Below, one piece after another: positions 23,138 through 36,600 of a DNA stretch of 64,000 nucleotides. Positions within the stretch are counted from its first letter, which is position 1. Every line of letters begins with the position of its first letter. The stretch covers positions 8,290,828-8,354,827 of the forward strand of contig NC_134366.1 in assembly GCF_035582795.1 (NCBI RefSeq), read 5' to 3'. Source of the DNA: Mycteria americana. Its lineage: Eukaryota > Chordata > Aves > Ciconiiformes > Ciconiidae. The notes beneath the pieces were generated by a model that was given only the letters and a program-made list of their open reading frames with translations, was not told where the DNA came from and made no database searches. The translations under genes and the position numbers were made by a program.

Positions 23138-25024
23138 GCAATGGCTTGGGTGAGTCTAGGATGTGTCAGAGCTACTATGCATGTGCAAATTGATTTGAGC
23201 TGAGACACGCGAGCACGCTGTGGGCTCAGATCAACTGCTAGGTGTGTGGGGAATAACTGTCACATCCCACAGCAGGAATACGTTCAGTGAAATCACTAGA
23301 TTCACTTCTCCATGCATGGTTCATCCGGTCCTCCCGTGTAAACGTTTAATACCTTTAGATCACCTGTAAGTGGTTGAGCTTTGGGCTTTGTCTCTTATGC
23401 AAAAGCGGATGTGTGTTTTTAACTTTTTTTCTCCATTGTTTTTTATATTAACTATATGTAGCTATCGCAATATAAAATCTGAGTGGAGGCAGGATGAAGT
23501 TAGCTTTGGTGTAGTGTGGTCTAGGACAAGAGCGTGTAATGGGACTTATGTCTATTAGTTATACTACTGTGCCGTATCTTGTTACGTGTCTGAACAAAGC
23601 TAGGCAGGTCTGTTCTGTGACCTGCTGCAGCCATCGCTGTGGCAATCAAAGGTGTGAAGAGCTGTGTAGGACTGAGAGACACTTGTGAGCAGGAACCTAA
23701 AGTGGAGATGGAATTGCAGGAACCTGTGTCTTTGCTAGTGTTATTTATCACTCAGTGAAAGCAGGGGGACAAGCTACGAGAAATTATGTCACCAAACATA
23801 AATCCAGTGTAGGAGTACTTTGTTGATTCAGGACATTTGAACAGCTCTGTCAGGAAAATTTTTACGTTTATACCTGGCCCACACTAGCCACCTATTATAA
23901 ATTATCTTTTTCTGGAAAACACACATTTTTACAGCAAAGACGTAATATAAATGAACAGGTCCTCTGCTTTACTGAATGTAAGGAGATCTTCCTGTTCATT
24001 GTAAACTAACTCAGGTGAACTGACACACCTGATTTTTCTTTTAACTTTCAAGGGCAGGAAGCTTTGAAACTTTCTGCTAGATTTTTACATTCTAACCTTC
24101 CTTAAAATAAACTTTTCCATGTTTTTGGAATTGTTTCTGAAATACAAGGGAGACCCTTGCAGTAGTGATTAAACAAGGCATGCTAACGGTTTTAGCTTCA
24201 AACCTTCATAAGTTGTCCCAATGAGCATAATGACAGAGTGATACTTTCATAATAGAACAAGTTGAAGACGGGACGCTGTCTTAAATCAGCTAGTTAAGGA
24301 AAATGATGCTGTTACAGAAATAATTAAAGGGAAATGACAACTGGTATGTAAATACTGTTGTACCATTTTACAACTAAAGCGGTGTATGTAACAGAAATAA
24401 TGAGAAAATTATTCCAGATTCTATCAGGAATGGGATCCAGATACTTTCTCTTTTATGACATTAGTCATAAAGCCAGTTTAATGATCATTCACCACTCTAC
24501 ATAAACCAAAAAGTTTAATTTTTGTTCTCTTTGCACCTGTGTTTCCATTGCAGTTCACCAAGTGAAGGCTTCATTTAAGATACATCAGCAACATGCTAAC
24601 ATTTTAGATGTTCAGTATATTGAACCACTTTGTCTTTAACCTGTGCTAAATTGATAATTGACTGTAGCGAACATCTGCTTACTTCAATATGCTGCTCTGA
24701 AAACTTGTGGTGCCGGTGCACATCCCATTTGGCTATCCTTGCTGCAAGAGCAGGAAACTGCAGGGAAAAGGTGCAGTGGGCAGTTGAGGGTAGTAACCGC
24801 ATCAGCTGCCCATGGTAGGTTTTTTTCATCTGCATTCCTATTCACCCAAGTAGTTTAGAAATAGCTGAATTACTGTTTTTTCAGTATTAAAAAAAAACAA
24901 CCCCAAGATAATTTAAAAGACTTCTAGAAAAAGCCTAAATCAAGTGGCAAAATCAGAATTACATCATACAAATACATGACTCTTGGTTTATTTGTACTAA
25001 ACTTGGCTGGACTAAAAAAAAAAA

Positions 25025-25054
25025 GTTAGCATATGTTAATTGTCATATGCTAAC
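25025..25054. repeat. Perfect 11-bp inverted repeat with 8-nt loop
   Basis: GTTAGCATATG (25025-25035) and CATATGCTAAC (25044-25054) are exact reverse complements separated by 8 nt. A run of A lies directly left of it. It could be a remnant of a small palindromic element or just a chance hairpin. Confidence 0.85.
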
Positions 25055-26992
25055 ACATGTATTGTAGAAGTCTAGTTTTAAACTTGAAATGTTTGTTTCT
25101 ACTTTTCCTCAGTTTTGCTTACTTGTCATCTTGTAGATGTGTCTTACTTTAGGCAACAGCACAGCCTGGATAGTGGGTATGACATACCCTTGAGCGATGG
25201 TGACTTTCCCAGCAGTTTGGGGAGATGCTTGTTGCTGCAGATGGTGGGGGATAAGCCTCCCTTCTCATCCGGAGCAGCATTCCCAGACAGCTGGAGAATT
25301 GCAGTTATCAGGTGCTCCGGAGCAATGGACAGACAGTGTGGAGGTCCAGTCCCCCTAAAATCCATCTAACTGCTCTCTTTGGAGGCAGTGTAGTTCACAG
25401 TCTATGAGGAGAACCATTTCATTCTAGTTCTTGTTTTTTCACCTGCTCCCCACCATGAAATATTCTGACTTAACAGTCTACAAGAGCTACTCTCCGCACA
25501 AGCTAATCTAGCGTTTGTATGAACATGGGTTAATACAGTCTAGCCTCCCCATCCCCTGCCTGCTTTAACTTGATTAGTTTAGTATGTGTTAAAGGCAGCC
25601 TTGCCCACGCTGTGATATATGTGCTAACCTCACACCTTTACACCTTAGTCTCGCCAAAGCCTAAGGCCTTTTCATCATATTAAGCTGCTTAGACTGGGCT
25701 AATGTGACTGAGAAACACACCTTTTTTATCCATTAAGACAGGGCCAAAAATGTTAAGTGCTCAAGATGTAAGCCCCTAGGGCTTGTCTATATATCGAGTT
25801 ATTACACGTGGAGGCTTTTATCTTCATAAGAAAATGTTCTTTTTGTGCACGCCAAAGTGTGATTTTAAAACTAGTGGTTATAGTATAACCCTCATGCAGA
25901 CTCATTCATTCTGGCATCTTCTGGCTTTTTTTCAGATTAACTCTACCTTCTTTAATTAATTTAAATGAAATCAAAAAAGGTACTTGTATTGGAGTGAGTT
26001 TGTCCACATGACGAATTGCGCTTGCCTGACTCTGGTAGTAGTATTAATAATACCTTCCCGTGTGGAGAAGCTTTGTCTATTAGGAATGTTAATTTTGTAC
26101 GTGTTTGCACTTAATAAGAGCATCACTTGTTTACATTTGAATCTTGTTATTTTGACAAGTGGTAGCTGATGCACTATACTGAAATTCATTAAGTTATTCC
26201 ATACCAAGGCCATGATCCTGGGGATGCTAAATTAGGCAGATAAGTAACTAAATGCATAAATAGTTTCACTGAAGACAACTACCTCCTGAATAAAGTTTGT
26301 TCTGTGTTTAAGCATTTGCAGAAATGCTTAAATTCTTCCTAAACTAGCAATTTATATAATTTGTTCTTATAAGGAATGATGGACTATGTTGTATTTTGTT
26401 ACCATCCATGTGAAGTCACATAAAGCATCCACAAGTTACTTACAAACTTCAGTTCCATTTGTTGTGACTTGCCTAATTTGTTGCAATTCATGTCTTGTTT
26501 ACAACTTTATGAAACTGTTATTTTATAAACTTTAATATTCTGAGTTTTAGTTTTGACATATATGTGGTGGTGGGCAGCAGAGAAATAATCTTTTATGACA
26601 TTATTAGTTGCATGATTTTTTAATCCCAAAAGGAAGAATGCCAGTAGTTTGAGTAAAATCGAATTAGTATCTGAAGCCAGTACACACTAAATGCTGGCTG
26701 CACTGCAGATACATGCAAGCCAGGAAAAAACCCACAGCCAGCAGCAAGCACACAGGGCAGTAGCCAGCCACTTTGTGTGCACCTCTGGGGAAAGACAATA
26801 GACTGGTGTGAAGTGAGGACTTTATCATGCAGAAAGTTAAATAAAAATGTCCAAGCAGTGTTTGCTGTTTGCAGGAGTGGTGCATTACACTCAGATTACT
26901 TAACAGAAATAATACAAACCTGGCCATCAAACAGGGGAAAGGATTTGTGTGCATTCAATCATGCATTTTTTTGAGCAGGACTATGTTTTTAT

Positions 26993-27070
26993 GCTGTGTT
27001 TTGTACAGCACCTAGTGCATAGGGGTACTGCTTCCTTATGAGATCTTGGATGCTACGATAATAGGAATTT
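26993..27070 (+). mobile_element. Ancient sauropsid retroposon tail fragment
   Basis: The phrase TGTGTTTTGTACAGCACCTA, followed by a GTGCATAGGGGTACTG block and ATGCTACGATAATA, resembles a 3' end that is very abundant in turtle, crocodile and bird genomes (TTGTACAGCGCCTAGCACAA type). The family name is uncertain. Confidence 0.5.
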
Positions 27071-27213
27071 AGATACTATTAGTAGAAATAACCTTGTCAT
27101 GTATTGCCAGTTTTGCGAGGAAATATTCTCTGTCCCAGACAGGATGGCCTCACTTTTAAAGGAGTGATAATGTGGGAGAGGCAGGTGCCTTGGGTTGAAG
27201 TCAGGTAAACACT

Positions 27214-27300
27214 AGGAGCCCAATCCTGTTTGCAGCTGTTTACTTCAGTAAAACTACGTGTCTGAGTAAGAAGGGCAGAATCTGGCCTTTGGTTTTTGAA
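27214..27300. mobile_element. Fragment of an ancient palindromic (MITE-like) sauropsid repeat
   Basis: GCCCAATCCTG at one end and GCAGAATCTGGCC at the other, enclosing a TCTGAGTAAG block, resemble the palindromic repeats of archosaurs and turtles whose ends read 'gcccaatcctgca'. It is degraded, and the family assignment is from memory. Confidence 0.4.
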
Positions 27301-30222
27301 GTTAATTGCAGACAATTAATGGGGACGTGTCACCTACATGAGGTCCAGCCAGAATTCAATCCTTTACTTCTTTAATAACTAATGTTTTAAACCAATTAGC
27401 TACATACCCATATGGAAACAATAGTAGAGCCTCCACAGTCAAGACTATACTGAGATCCTAAATTAAATATATAATAAAGGCTGTGCATGTGTTTTCTGGC
27501 TGAGAACAATGTTATATTTCAGCTTCAACCAAAAATTTTCTCCAAGCCATAGCCCCTCAACAAAAACACACTTTTTAATGAAAGTCCTGATACCACCTTA
27601 ATTATAGCGCAGCAAACCTTACCGTCGTAATCCCATTTCATCCTTAGGCAAGGAGAGCATCCCCGGGGGCCTGGCTGCCGTTCTTTGGTAGTGACCAGTT
27701 TTGCAGAAACAGCCTTTTCCCCAATGCATTTTTTTATTTAACCTCTACTGCGCTGCCCAGGGGAAGATGCATGGGGAGCTGCTAGTGCTCATCTCCCCAT
27801 GCTCCTTGCAGCCGTCCTGGCACTCCCCGCAGCCCTGGACCTGGAGGACCAAACAGCACCCAGGGAAGCCCAGCCTGCAGCCCCGCTGTTTGGCATCCCC
27901 ACAGCCCCTCTGCCTGTCCCCATGGCAGCCCGTCAGGAGCCAAAACTTCAGCTCCTTTGTAGCTCCTCTGTACCACATGGTACCTGACTCTTTCCAGCAG
28001 CCCCCAAGCTGGATGCTTTGTATATGCCAGTGCCCAGAGACAATCCCCTTTTTTGCTGGCCTGCCACACTTCAGAAAAATCCTTGCTTTGGGTCCAGTAA
28101 TGCAGGGGGGAACGGCTCTCCCAGTGGCAGTCCTAATCCAGGTGGGTGAGGATAGAGCTGTTTGAAAAGAAGGGCTGTGGGCACGCATGAGCAGCCTGCA
28201 GTGTTCCCAGCAGTAGTACGTTCATTTGAAGCAGCCTTGCAGTGTCTCCAGCCTTTCACAGTGTTTGGATGGGTAAGTAAAATGTGATTAGTTTCTCACT
28301 ACCATATTGATTCAGTGAGTAGATTTTGTGTGTGGACTGCGATATTGACAGGACAAATTTGCAAGGCTATTTGAAGCTGGGATCTTTTCCTAACAGAAAT
28401 ATGGGGAGATATATATGCACATATATAAACACAAGGGTATACTTGTAGTTCTTACTTTTTTTTCTCCTGCCTCCTTAAATCAAAGTAATAAATCTATATG
28501 GTCAAAAGAGCTAGAATAATCAATCTCTCCTCACATAATTGATCTGAAAATCCTAATTAAGGCTAGAGAGAAATTAAACATAAGGTTTCTTGTTCTCTCT
28601 ACAACATTGTCAAGTACAGTACAGTCTTCTATTATGGAACTCCTACAATTCTTATGTACAGAGTAAAATCATGCAGCTGAGATACTTTCCCTAAAAACAA
28701 GCAAAAGCCCTATGTCTGCTGGGAGGACATTTCTGTTATCCTGTTCCCTTCTATTTAGGTTCTCATATGGTGTTAATCACCATGGTATCTTACAGCTTTA
28801 TAAAAATATAGTGCACCATATGTGATAAATCATTAATATTAAGAATGAAGATGCTGGATAAAAATATTCTTCACAAATCTAAAGCAGAAGACGTGCAGTA
28901 ACGGACATACCCAGACAAGCAGCCTGAGTAAAAGGAGCATGTGTATGAATACAAGAGATGGGGTCAAAGTCATTCCTTAGGTGATAATATTGCATCCAGT
29001 CACTGTATGTGAGTGTGAATGGCATACTCGCTCCTTTCTTCCCTAACCTGTGCTACAGCACACTAAAGCAGAGGGGCTATGTGCAAGCCGTATCCTGTTC
29101 CCTACTTTGCACTGGAGAAGAGTGCCTGCCTTGCAGTGTTCAAGGTCATCAGTCAAAAGAAGATAATTTGGCAATAAATGCAAAGTAAGCTTGTGCATTT
29201 ATTGTTAAATAAGTGCACACATAATTATGATCCAAACATAAAGCAAAATGAGGGACTGTACTTCCACTGGAAAGAATGCACTAGAGTGGTCATAAGTCAC
29301 CCCCCAACTGGTAATCTCAGTTACATATTTTCTCATGTTTTTAATTTCCCACTTAGTTTCAGCCGGATCTGTTTTCTATTTATATTGTGTCAACACATAA
29401 AAATAATTTTCTCTTTTGTATCCCTCACTACTAAATTCTTTTTCTTGATGGAATAGCAAAAGTAATTATATTTATAAATGGAATGCCTGTTTTGCCTAAG
29501 TACCATATATAATTCTCTTCTCTAAGAGGGATTTTTATAATTCCTCCAAAAATGTCTTGGCAAGGATCAGCCCACCAGTTGGTGGTGTGGATCCAGCCTG
29601 TAGGGACAGAACTCAGGATTCTGATCCCTTCGGCCAACAGGTAGGAGGGCACCACAGAAAAAATGCTCTAGTTCGTCTGAGAGAATGATGCTGATGTTAA
29701 ATATGTGTGGTTATTAAGCACCCTAGAAAGCAAATTCACTGAGAATTGCTTCCCACCTGTGGATTTCGCTATTCAGCACAGAATTATTTTGGCAACTGGA
29801 GCATTCTTCATTGTGGATGGCTGTGGGAAGATATTAATCCTGCTCTTCAAGTAAGATATACTCACTGATCTAGTAGACCTGTTCCACCTCTACTGTATCA
29901 TATTGTGAAAGGAAATCAAACAAATCCCAAGTGAAAGGACGGGTAATCTCGAGTCCTTCTTATCCCCTTTCTACCTTCTTTTTCAGCTGCTTTCCACAGG
30001 CAAGTTCAGATGTCCCTTGCTCAGTAAGAGTAGAGCAGAGGGAGATCTGTTGCGAGCTCTGCATTAAGGGCAGTTCAGTTTTTCATCTCTGGGCACTCCT
30101 TGAGAAAACCTCAATCAAAATCATTGTGTGGGGATGGTGGATCCTAGCCACGAACAGTTCACAGCTTGCTCACTGGATGAAACAGCGACAGGCCTCCTGG
30201 AGCTGATCTGCATTACAGGAAG

Positions 30223-30240
30223 AGAAAATCATGATTTTCT
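30223..30240. repeat. 18-bp perfect palindrome
   Basis: AGAAAATCATGATTTTCT reads the same on both strands with no spacer. It lies in otherwise featureless AT-rich DNA. Confidence 0.8.
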
Positions 30241-33200
30241 TACTGGCTTGTGCTGTCTATATGTGCATGTGTATTCTTTTATTCTAGTTTCTCTAATATT
30301 TGCTTTGATTAAAGGTTATTCCAGGGTACCTACAAAGCAGTGAGACATTCTATTCCTACAGATGTGGCAAGCTTGAGGAAGGTTGTATTGGAGCATTCTA
30401 AATCCATTTCCCATGTGGTTTGGGAGCTGCAAACGTAGGGATCTACATGGAAGAGATGTGGCTGATGTAAGACAAGAGGTCCTTGGCCTTGCTCAAAAGA
30501 GTGCCTAAACCTCTAGAGTCTCACAGGGTTTGATACAGGACCCTGTGGTGTAGTTAGTATTTCCACAGGTACCAGTTCCTCAGCTGCTGGAGCTTCCATT
30601 ACCCAGTTTTCACTGAAACTAGAGTATGATCAGCAGAAGCAAACACGTACTGCTGCTGAAGCTCAGCAGCTCCCACTCTGGTATCTTTAACATAAATCAG
30701 TTTAAACTAACAGGGAAGTTTAATAGCCACATCAGTGACTCAGCAACTAGCACACGTTTGTGTCTGCCATCTGTGCAGGAAGGGGTCCTCCACTAGAAAG
30801 GCAGGGATGTCACATCGTCGGCCACTGCAATGAAATCCATCAGGGCAGTGAACATGAGTCCCAGGAGTGCCTGTGCTGCAGTGCCCTAGTTTATGCAGAT
30901 ACTTTGAACAAGCGAGCTCATGTGCCACTAACAGTGTTGTTCCTGCAGTGTCAGCTACAGAAACCCATCAAACTGGGTATGCTCCTGGGTGGTTAGCCCC
31001 AGCACTCCATGGCTCTATTGCTATCCTCTTAGTAAGTATGACTTAGCTCCTTTAAAGCTCTGGCTACATAAGCTGCATCCTCTGAAGTACAGAGAAACCC
31101 AAGTCCATTTCCCACTTCACTGTACATTTAATCAGAGGCCTCTCAGAAGTTTTAGACTGTAGTCTTTCTTTTTCCGTGTGTACTCTTACTGAGGGTTCAT
31201 GTTTATTTAAGATTTAACTTTATGAGCAGTTTTCCTTTATGTCAGTAATTCATATACACAATACAAATTTGGTCTGTTGCCTCATCTTTTGCATTCAGCT
31301 GGTTTGACTGATCTAACATTGCTGATTTACCGGTATAATTTAGCTTGTCTGAAAAGAAGGAAGTTTGATGTTGGCTGAAATAAAATTCTGAGATGCCTAT
31401 GGAGTTTTATTGCCCTAGATTTTTGGATTGCTGTTTATTTAAAAAAGTAGGCAGAACTCTGACTTTAGATTTTCAGGAATGACTACATTATGTCAGTGTT
31501 GCTAATTATTTGAGTCAAGTCATTGTGGTTAGCCAATCTTGTTTTCTGTCTCTGTGGTAAGATTCTAAATCCAGAAGGCTAACCTCAATGCTCCCCCAAG
31601 AAAGCAGGCGGAGATGACAGTGCATTTCCTTCTCTGACCTCTGTAGTCAAATTTTATAGAAAGATGGAATCTATCAAATTAGACCGAACACCAGATCACC
31701 TCCATGAGAATGAAAGGGTCAAACCCTGTTCCTGTAGCGATATGTGGAACAAAAATGTACTGAAACATATTTCTTAAATTCATTTCTCTTTAGAAATTGT
31801 TTTTCTACTAAATTCAGACTATGAACTGTAAAATTCTGTCATGCTTGTGAGTTACACATGGTTATGTATCATTTCAGAGCAAATTTGAGGTTATTTAGAT
31901 TTCTGAATTCTGCATTTCAGTACTGCAAGATTGTGCATGTATACTTGTCTTGAATTTCCTGAGTTTGTAACGTTTTTGGGGGGATAATTATAATATTCTG
32001 ATTTCTTTACATAACTCTGGCTTAACATGATTTCTTTGGGGACAATTCCTTGTTCAATACACACTTCTGATACAGGGAGGGGAGGAGGAAGCTTTAAGGG
32101 AGATCCTCCCCTGCATTCACTTCTGCCTTCATCTCCTTTCCTAGTGCTGATACTAGTTCCGAGTGCAGAGTTGCAGCTTCATGTGAGCAGTGCCAAGATT
32201 GGGGCTGAAAGGGTGAGCAAAAATGCACCTACAAGCGGGCCTGGACAGCCCTGCTGCTGTCGCACTGAGCGGGCAGCCCAGGCTGAGTGATGCAGCATGA
32301 GAAACGGGTCTGCTCCTCCTGGGGCAGCGCTGGGCTGAATCACTCCTCCCGTGACAAGGGCCACGTTGCAGACCCTCAGCACCTCCTCTCAGTTCACACA
32401 GGGGTTGTGTCTCTCCTTCCAATTAGCAACATAATCATCCATGAACGTGAACTAAAGAACTCGGTCCCACCCAGAAGGGACTGGAGCCTGTTTAATGAGT
32501 GGAAGATATATAATATCAGCATTACGTCATATCAAAAACTTGGCTTGTCATCATGAAATTCACTTGTACGCTCTGCTTGCACCACTGGAGCTGTGCAAAG
32601 CAGCTGAAGCGAACTGGCCGTTTGGACCAGGCTTAACTCCTACTTTAAATCGCAGGATTATGATGACAGAGCAGGAGTATTCACTGTGCTGGAGCTGCCT
32701 CCTGAGTGACCACTGGGCAGCCCTGGCATTTTTCAGATCAGTGACAGATCAGACCAATGACAGGAGGTGGGTGACCAAGAAGCCTACCGACAACCCTTTG
32801 CATGTGGTTGAACGGACTGGTGAGTACACAATTCCCTCTAACTGGAGGATTTCAAACAATAAAAGCTTCCATGGTTTGGAAACTAACTCTAATAGTGGAA
32901 GGACAGCTGGCCACTTTGTCACCGCTGCCACTTTGGCGTTACTTAAGACTGACCTGAATTCTTGATCTGGCCAGTCTGTTGATCTGTAATCATAGCGATC
33001 CGTTAATTACTTGGCTTAATTACAGCTAATTTATTCTAGTGAAAGGTTTAGCTGTATGTAGATTTTTAAGTTTCCGTGTTATTCTTCATTGAGATAATTT
33101 TGAGGCATAAAAGATATAGCAACCAATGCCTTATAACAACCCATTTCAGAAAGAATGTGGAACTTTACTAGTAAATTCTCAATACAATATTCTTCACTCA

Positions 33201-33718
33201 GGCAGTAAATATCATAGCCGTGAGAAACATCCTGATTCTTCACGCACGCAACAGGGAATTGGAATCCCTCTCAATAGCATTTCAGCCATGCACTTACGAC
33301 CTGTACTTCCATAATACCTCTTTGCTGTGATACTAGCACCAGGTGTACTGTCGGTACACCTTCCTTTTCATGTTATCTTGATAGAAAGATGCAGTTAGCA
33401 AATGGCATCAGGTATTAATGCAGAAGTGACCTTTTAATGTCATGCACAGATACACAAAGAAAGAGCTGCCACTGAAAACTTCTGATTAAAGATAAAAGTA
33501 GAGAGCCTGTAAAAACAGTAAGATAAAAAGTAAATCCATTTGCCCTGAGTTTCTCCTGCTATCCCACCTCCTACTCTAAATTGATGTTGTCAGCACTCAT
33601 AATGTTATCACAAGTCTTGTGATGTTTGATGTTTCACTCCTTACACTCCAGCTACTAGAGTTGTGTAATGAGGTTAGAAACTCAGCTTTCCTCTTTCTTT
33701 AATTTAAGTAAGTTTCTA

Positions 33719-33765
33719 GTCCTAATGGTTAGAGTATAAAGCTTGCAAATGTGACCCAGGTGCAC
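33719..33765 (+). mobile_element. Possible tRNA-derived SINE (MIR/CORE-like) fragment
   Basis: CCTAATGGTTAGAGTATAAA followed by TGACCCAGGTGCACCC resembles the 'tggttagagcac...acctgggttc' core of ancient amniote tRNA-derived SINEs. It is short and diverged. Confidence 0.35.
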
Positions 33766-34098
33766 CCTAACGGCTCAAAAAACAGAAAGCAAAGTAAAAG
33801 AGCTCCACATTTATCATTTTACAGACAGGCTTATGATTTTGAGTGTCAAACTGTAGTTCTTGAACATTTGGAGCTGGCAATAGTGGCTTGAAAAAAAAGT
33901 ACCTGAACAAAGTACCACAATATGTTGCATTTTCCAGGGAAGCATAGTAGTCGTTATACCAACAATGACAATTCTCTTTTCAGACACGGACATTTTCCTA
34001 TTTACTTTGTTACACAGCATCTCAGGGTTCAGCCCCAGTCTGACTGGGCTGGAGGGGATCATACTGATGTGTAGCCATATTGCTTGATGTTGGAGGGC

Positions 34099-34693
34099 TG
34101 TCATGGTTTAACCCCAGCTGGCAACTAAGCCCCACCCAGCCGCTCGCTCACTCCCCCACAGTGGGATGGGGGAGAGAAGCAGCAGGGTAAAAGTGAGAAA
34201 ACTCATGGGCTGAGATAAAGACAGTTGAATAGGTAAAGCAAAAGCTGTGCATGCAAGCAAAGCAAAACAAGGAATTCCTTTCACGCCTTCCCATGGGCAG
34301 GCAGGTGTTCAGCCATCTCCAGGAAAGCAGGGCTCCATCACGCGCAACGGCTACTTGGGAAGACAAACGCCATCACTCCGAACAACCCCCACTTCCTTCT
34401 TCTTCCCCAGCTTTCTATGCTGAGCATGACATCCTATGGTATGGAATAGCCCTTTGGTCAGTTGGGGTCAGCTGTCCCAGCTGTGTCCCCTCCCAGCTTC
34501 TTGTGCACCCCCAGCCTCCTCGCTGGTGGGGTGGGGTGAGGAGCAGAAGAGGCCTTGACTCTGTGTAAGCACTGCTCAGCAGTAACGAAAACATCCCTGT
34601 GTGATCAACACTGTTTTCAGCACAAATCCAAACCATAGCCCCATACTAGCTACTGTGAAGAAAATTAACTCTATCCCAGCCAAAACGAGCACA
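34099..34693 (-). mobile_element. Solo LTR of an avian endogenous retrovirus (ERVL-like)
   Basis: A 595-bp unit begins TGTCATGGTTTAACCCCAGC and ends CAAAACGAGCACA, so it has terminal TG...CA. Internal blocks, including CGCTCGCTCACTCCCCC, the purine-rich GTGGGATGGGGGAGA and TATGGTATGGAATAGCCC, match an LTR family that is very common in bird genomes. The 5-bp flanks AGGGC (34094-34098) and AGGAC (34694-34698) look like a target-site duplication with one mismatch, indicating insertion of a provirus followed by LTR-LTR recombination. No gag, pol or env sequence flanks it. Retroviral sense appears to be the minus strand, the orientation in which a TTAAAC/ATTAAA-like region precedes the GC-rich end. 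Function, if any, would be as a promoter or enhancer fragment. Confidence 0.88.
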
Positions 34694-36489
34694 AGGACTC
34701 ACACCGCTTGCTTGTGCTAACATAGAGGAAAAGTTTTGCAGCACTCCTTAGTCCCCTGGCATGTCTGTGCTTAACACCTGTAAAAGCAGGAATGTTCTAA
34801 CCTCCAGTCTTGGAAGGTGATCTGCCTTTCATAAAGGTCCAGCAAGAAACTAGGAATACTCCACCCCTGCCAATGCAGCAACAAAGGGGCAAACCAACCA
34901 AGCAAATGCAAGTGTGTAAATACAAGAACATTGAAAATGGTTGGGTTGACTTAAGGAGCCCAAAATGTACCAAGTGCGGTTTTGATGAACAGACCAAAAA
35001 TACTCAGCCGTTGGTTTTGGAAAACCAAGCTCCCAATAGCAACAACGCAGTTTTGAAGGAGTCACAATATTTAAATGGAGTTCCAAATTATGAAAGACTT
35101 AACAGTATATCACTAAAAATATGAATTATACCTAGAACTGAAGAGGTATCCAAAGCAGTGAGCAGAGCCTGAGTGTTGTATGGGCACAGTGTCAAAACTT
35201 CTCTGCAGTCCACAGACTGGTGATCCCAAAGGTCCCTTTCTACTTGCCCTAAATTATTGTGTAATCCACTCTGGAGGTTTCAAACTTAGAGATAATTGTG
35301 GCAGAGTTTAATTGCAAAGAAGAGGTGGAAGTCTCTGAGACCCAACTTCTACATGAGTAAACAGAATACATAGGGATGTTATGTTTCACAAGTATAAATA
35401 TATGTGACAAACTAAAATTGGATAATATGTTTAAGTAAGTAGTATTTGAAACTGAACTAAAGAAGATCATTGATCCTATACTGACTCTGTTACTACTTTT
35501 GACCTTGAATTCAGCAGTAATTTCCACGTCGTAATTTCCATGAGACTGCCACATTCCTTCTAAACTGCTTCCCCTGTAGGGAGCTGAAGAAACTATTATT
35601 GAATTTTGATCGCTTTGCTGAGTGTTTCAAAGAGCACGTACATTTTTGTGCATCGTGACCCACTTTATTTAAGGCAATGGACTTATATTTTTTATCTCTA
35701 TATTAAAGCACTGTGCAAAATCTGTGTCTTGCAAGAGGTATATTCTTCAGCCTTAGGAACTTCTAAATTACTTGGAAAAGTAGACTGAAAATTCATCTCC
35801 AGGATATGCAAAACATTGGAAGGGTCTACATCTTTCTTACGTTAGTTTCTGTGAAGAGGAACTGCACTTTCTCTTCATGCTCCCTCTCTTTCTTTGTAAT
35901 CCTTTCCAGCTTCTTTCTAGCTCTATTATCTCTAATTACTTTCAAATATACCCAAATCATCATCCCTGTATTGAAATGAACTGTCTCTTATTCTCAGCTG
36001 TGCAGGCCTCTGCTGCTGTGGTACCAAAGTCAGGTGTATTTCTAAAATCTAAAATGAGCAAGGTTTAAAAGATTGTCCCACCTTTATTGTTCCTGCTTCC
36101 ACTGCAGTCTATGGCAAGGCTTCTGTTGCTCTGGCAGGACAATTTAATGCTAGTTGTGGTTGTTTTTTAAATAATGGGAAGTGTATAAACTCCTTGTGGT
36201 ACAGCTCTGTACCACAGTACAGAAAGCAGTAGATAAAGCTGCTTTCAAGCCATTGATTTGACTTTGAAACTCCACCACATATGAATTAAAATGCTAGAAT
36301 TGCCGTCCTGTGAGTCTGTCTCCTTTTCTGCCTCACTAAGCATTAATTATTGTGGTCTCGACACTCTGTTCTGCCCTTTTCTTCTCTCTCCTCCTCCCCA
36401 CTCCCCACTGTCACTCCAATGGCTGGGGAGTCTTCCCAGTAAAGCAATCCAGTTCATCTCCCAATAAAGGGCCATCAGCCAACACATTC

Positions 36490-36600
36490 TGGGCCTAAAT
36501 TCATCTCATAAATATTGGTACAGGCTTAAATAAATGCAGTCCCTCAGTTAATGTACTAGATTTCAATGGAATTACATGGGGAATTAATTTTCCTCTGTCT
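36490..36600. mobile_element. Ancient sauropsid repeat fragment
   Basis: GATTTCAATGGAATTACATG with flanking TTGGTACAGGCTTAAATAAA resembles the 'cattgatttcaatggaattac' core of ancient archosaur and turtle repeats. The family is uncertain. Confidence 0.4.

Larger units (their letters stand above)
22051..34098. other. Intergenic DNA upstream of KMT2C, no gene seen
   Basis: AT-rich sequence with no recognisable exon. The open frames are short and resemble no family I know. Listed separately are inverted repeats and fragments of ancient sauropsid repeats. A GC-richer stretch at about 27.65-28.27 kb carries open frames of about 150 codons on both strands, which is expected from composition and not supported as coding. 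Absence of XRCC2-like sequence agrees with this being the gap between KMT2C and its usual upstream neighbour. Confidence 0.6.

Noticed and set aside
27701..28188. Open frames of 154 (plus) and 147 (minus) codons
   Set aside because: Both strands are open over the same GC-richer bases, the peptides have no recognisable domain, and no splice sites or promoter are apparent.
32495..32965. 156-codon plus-strand frame
   Set aside because: No recognised domain and no flanking gene structure; consistent with chance.
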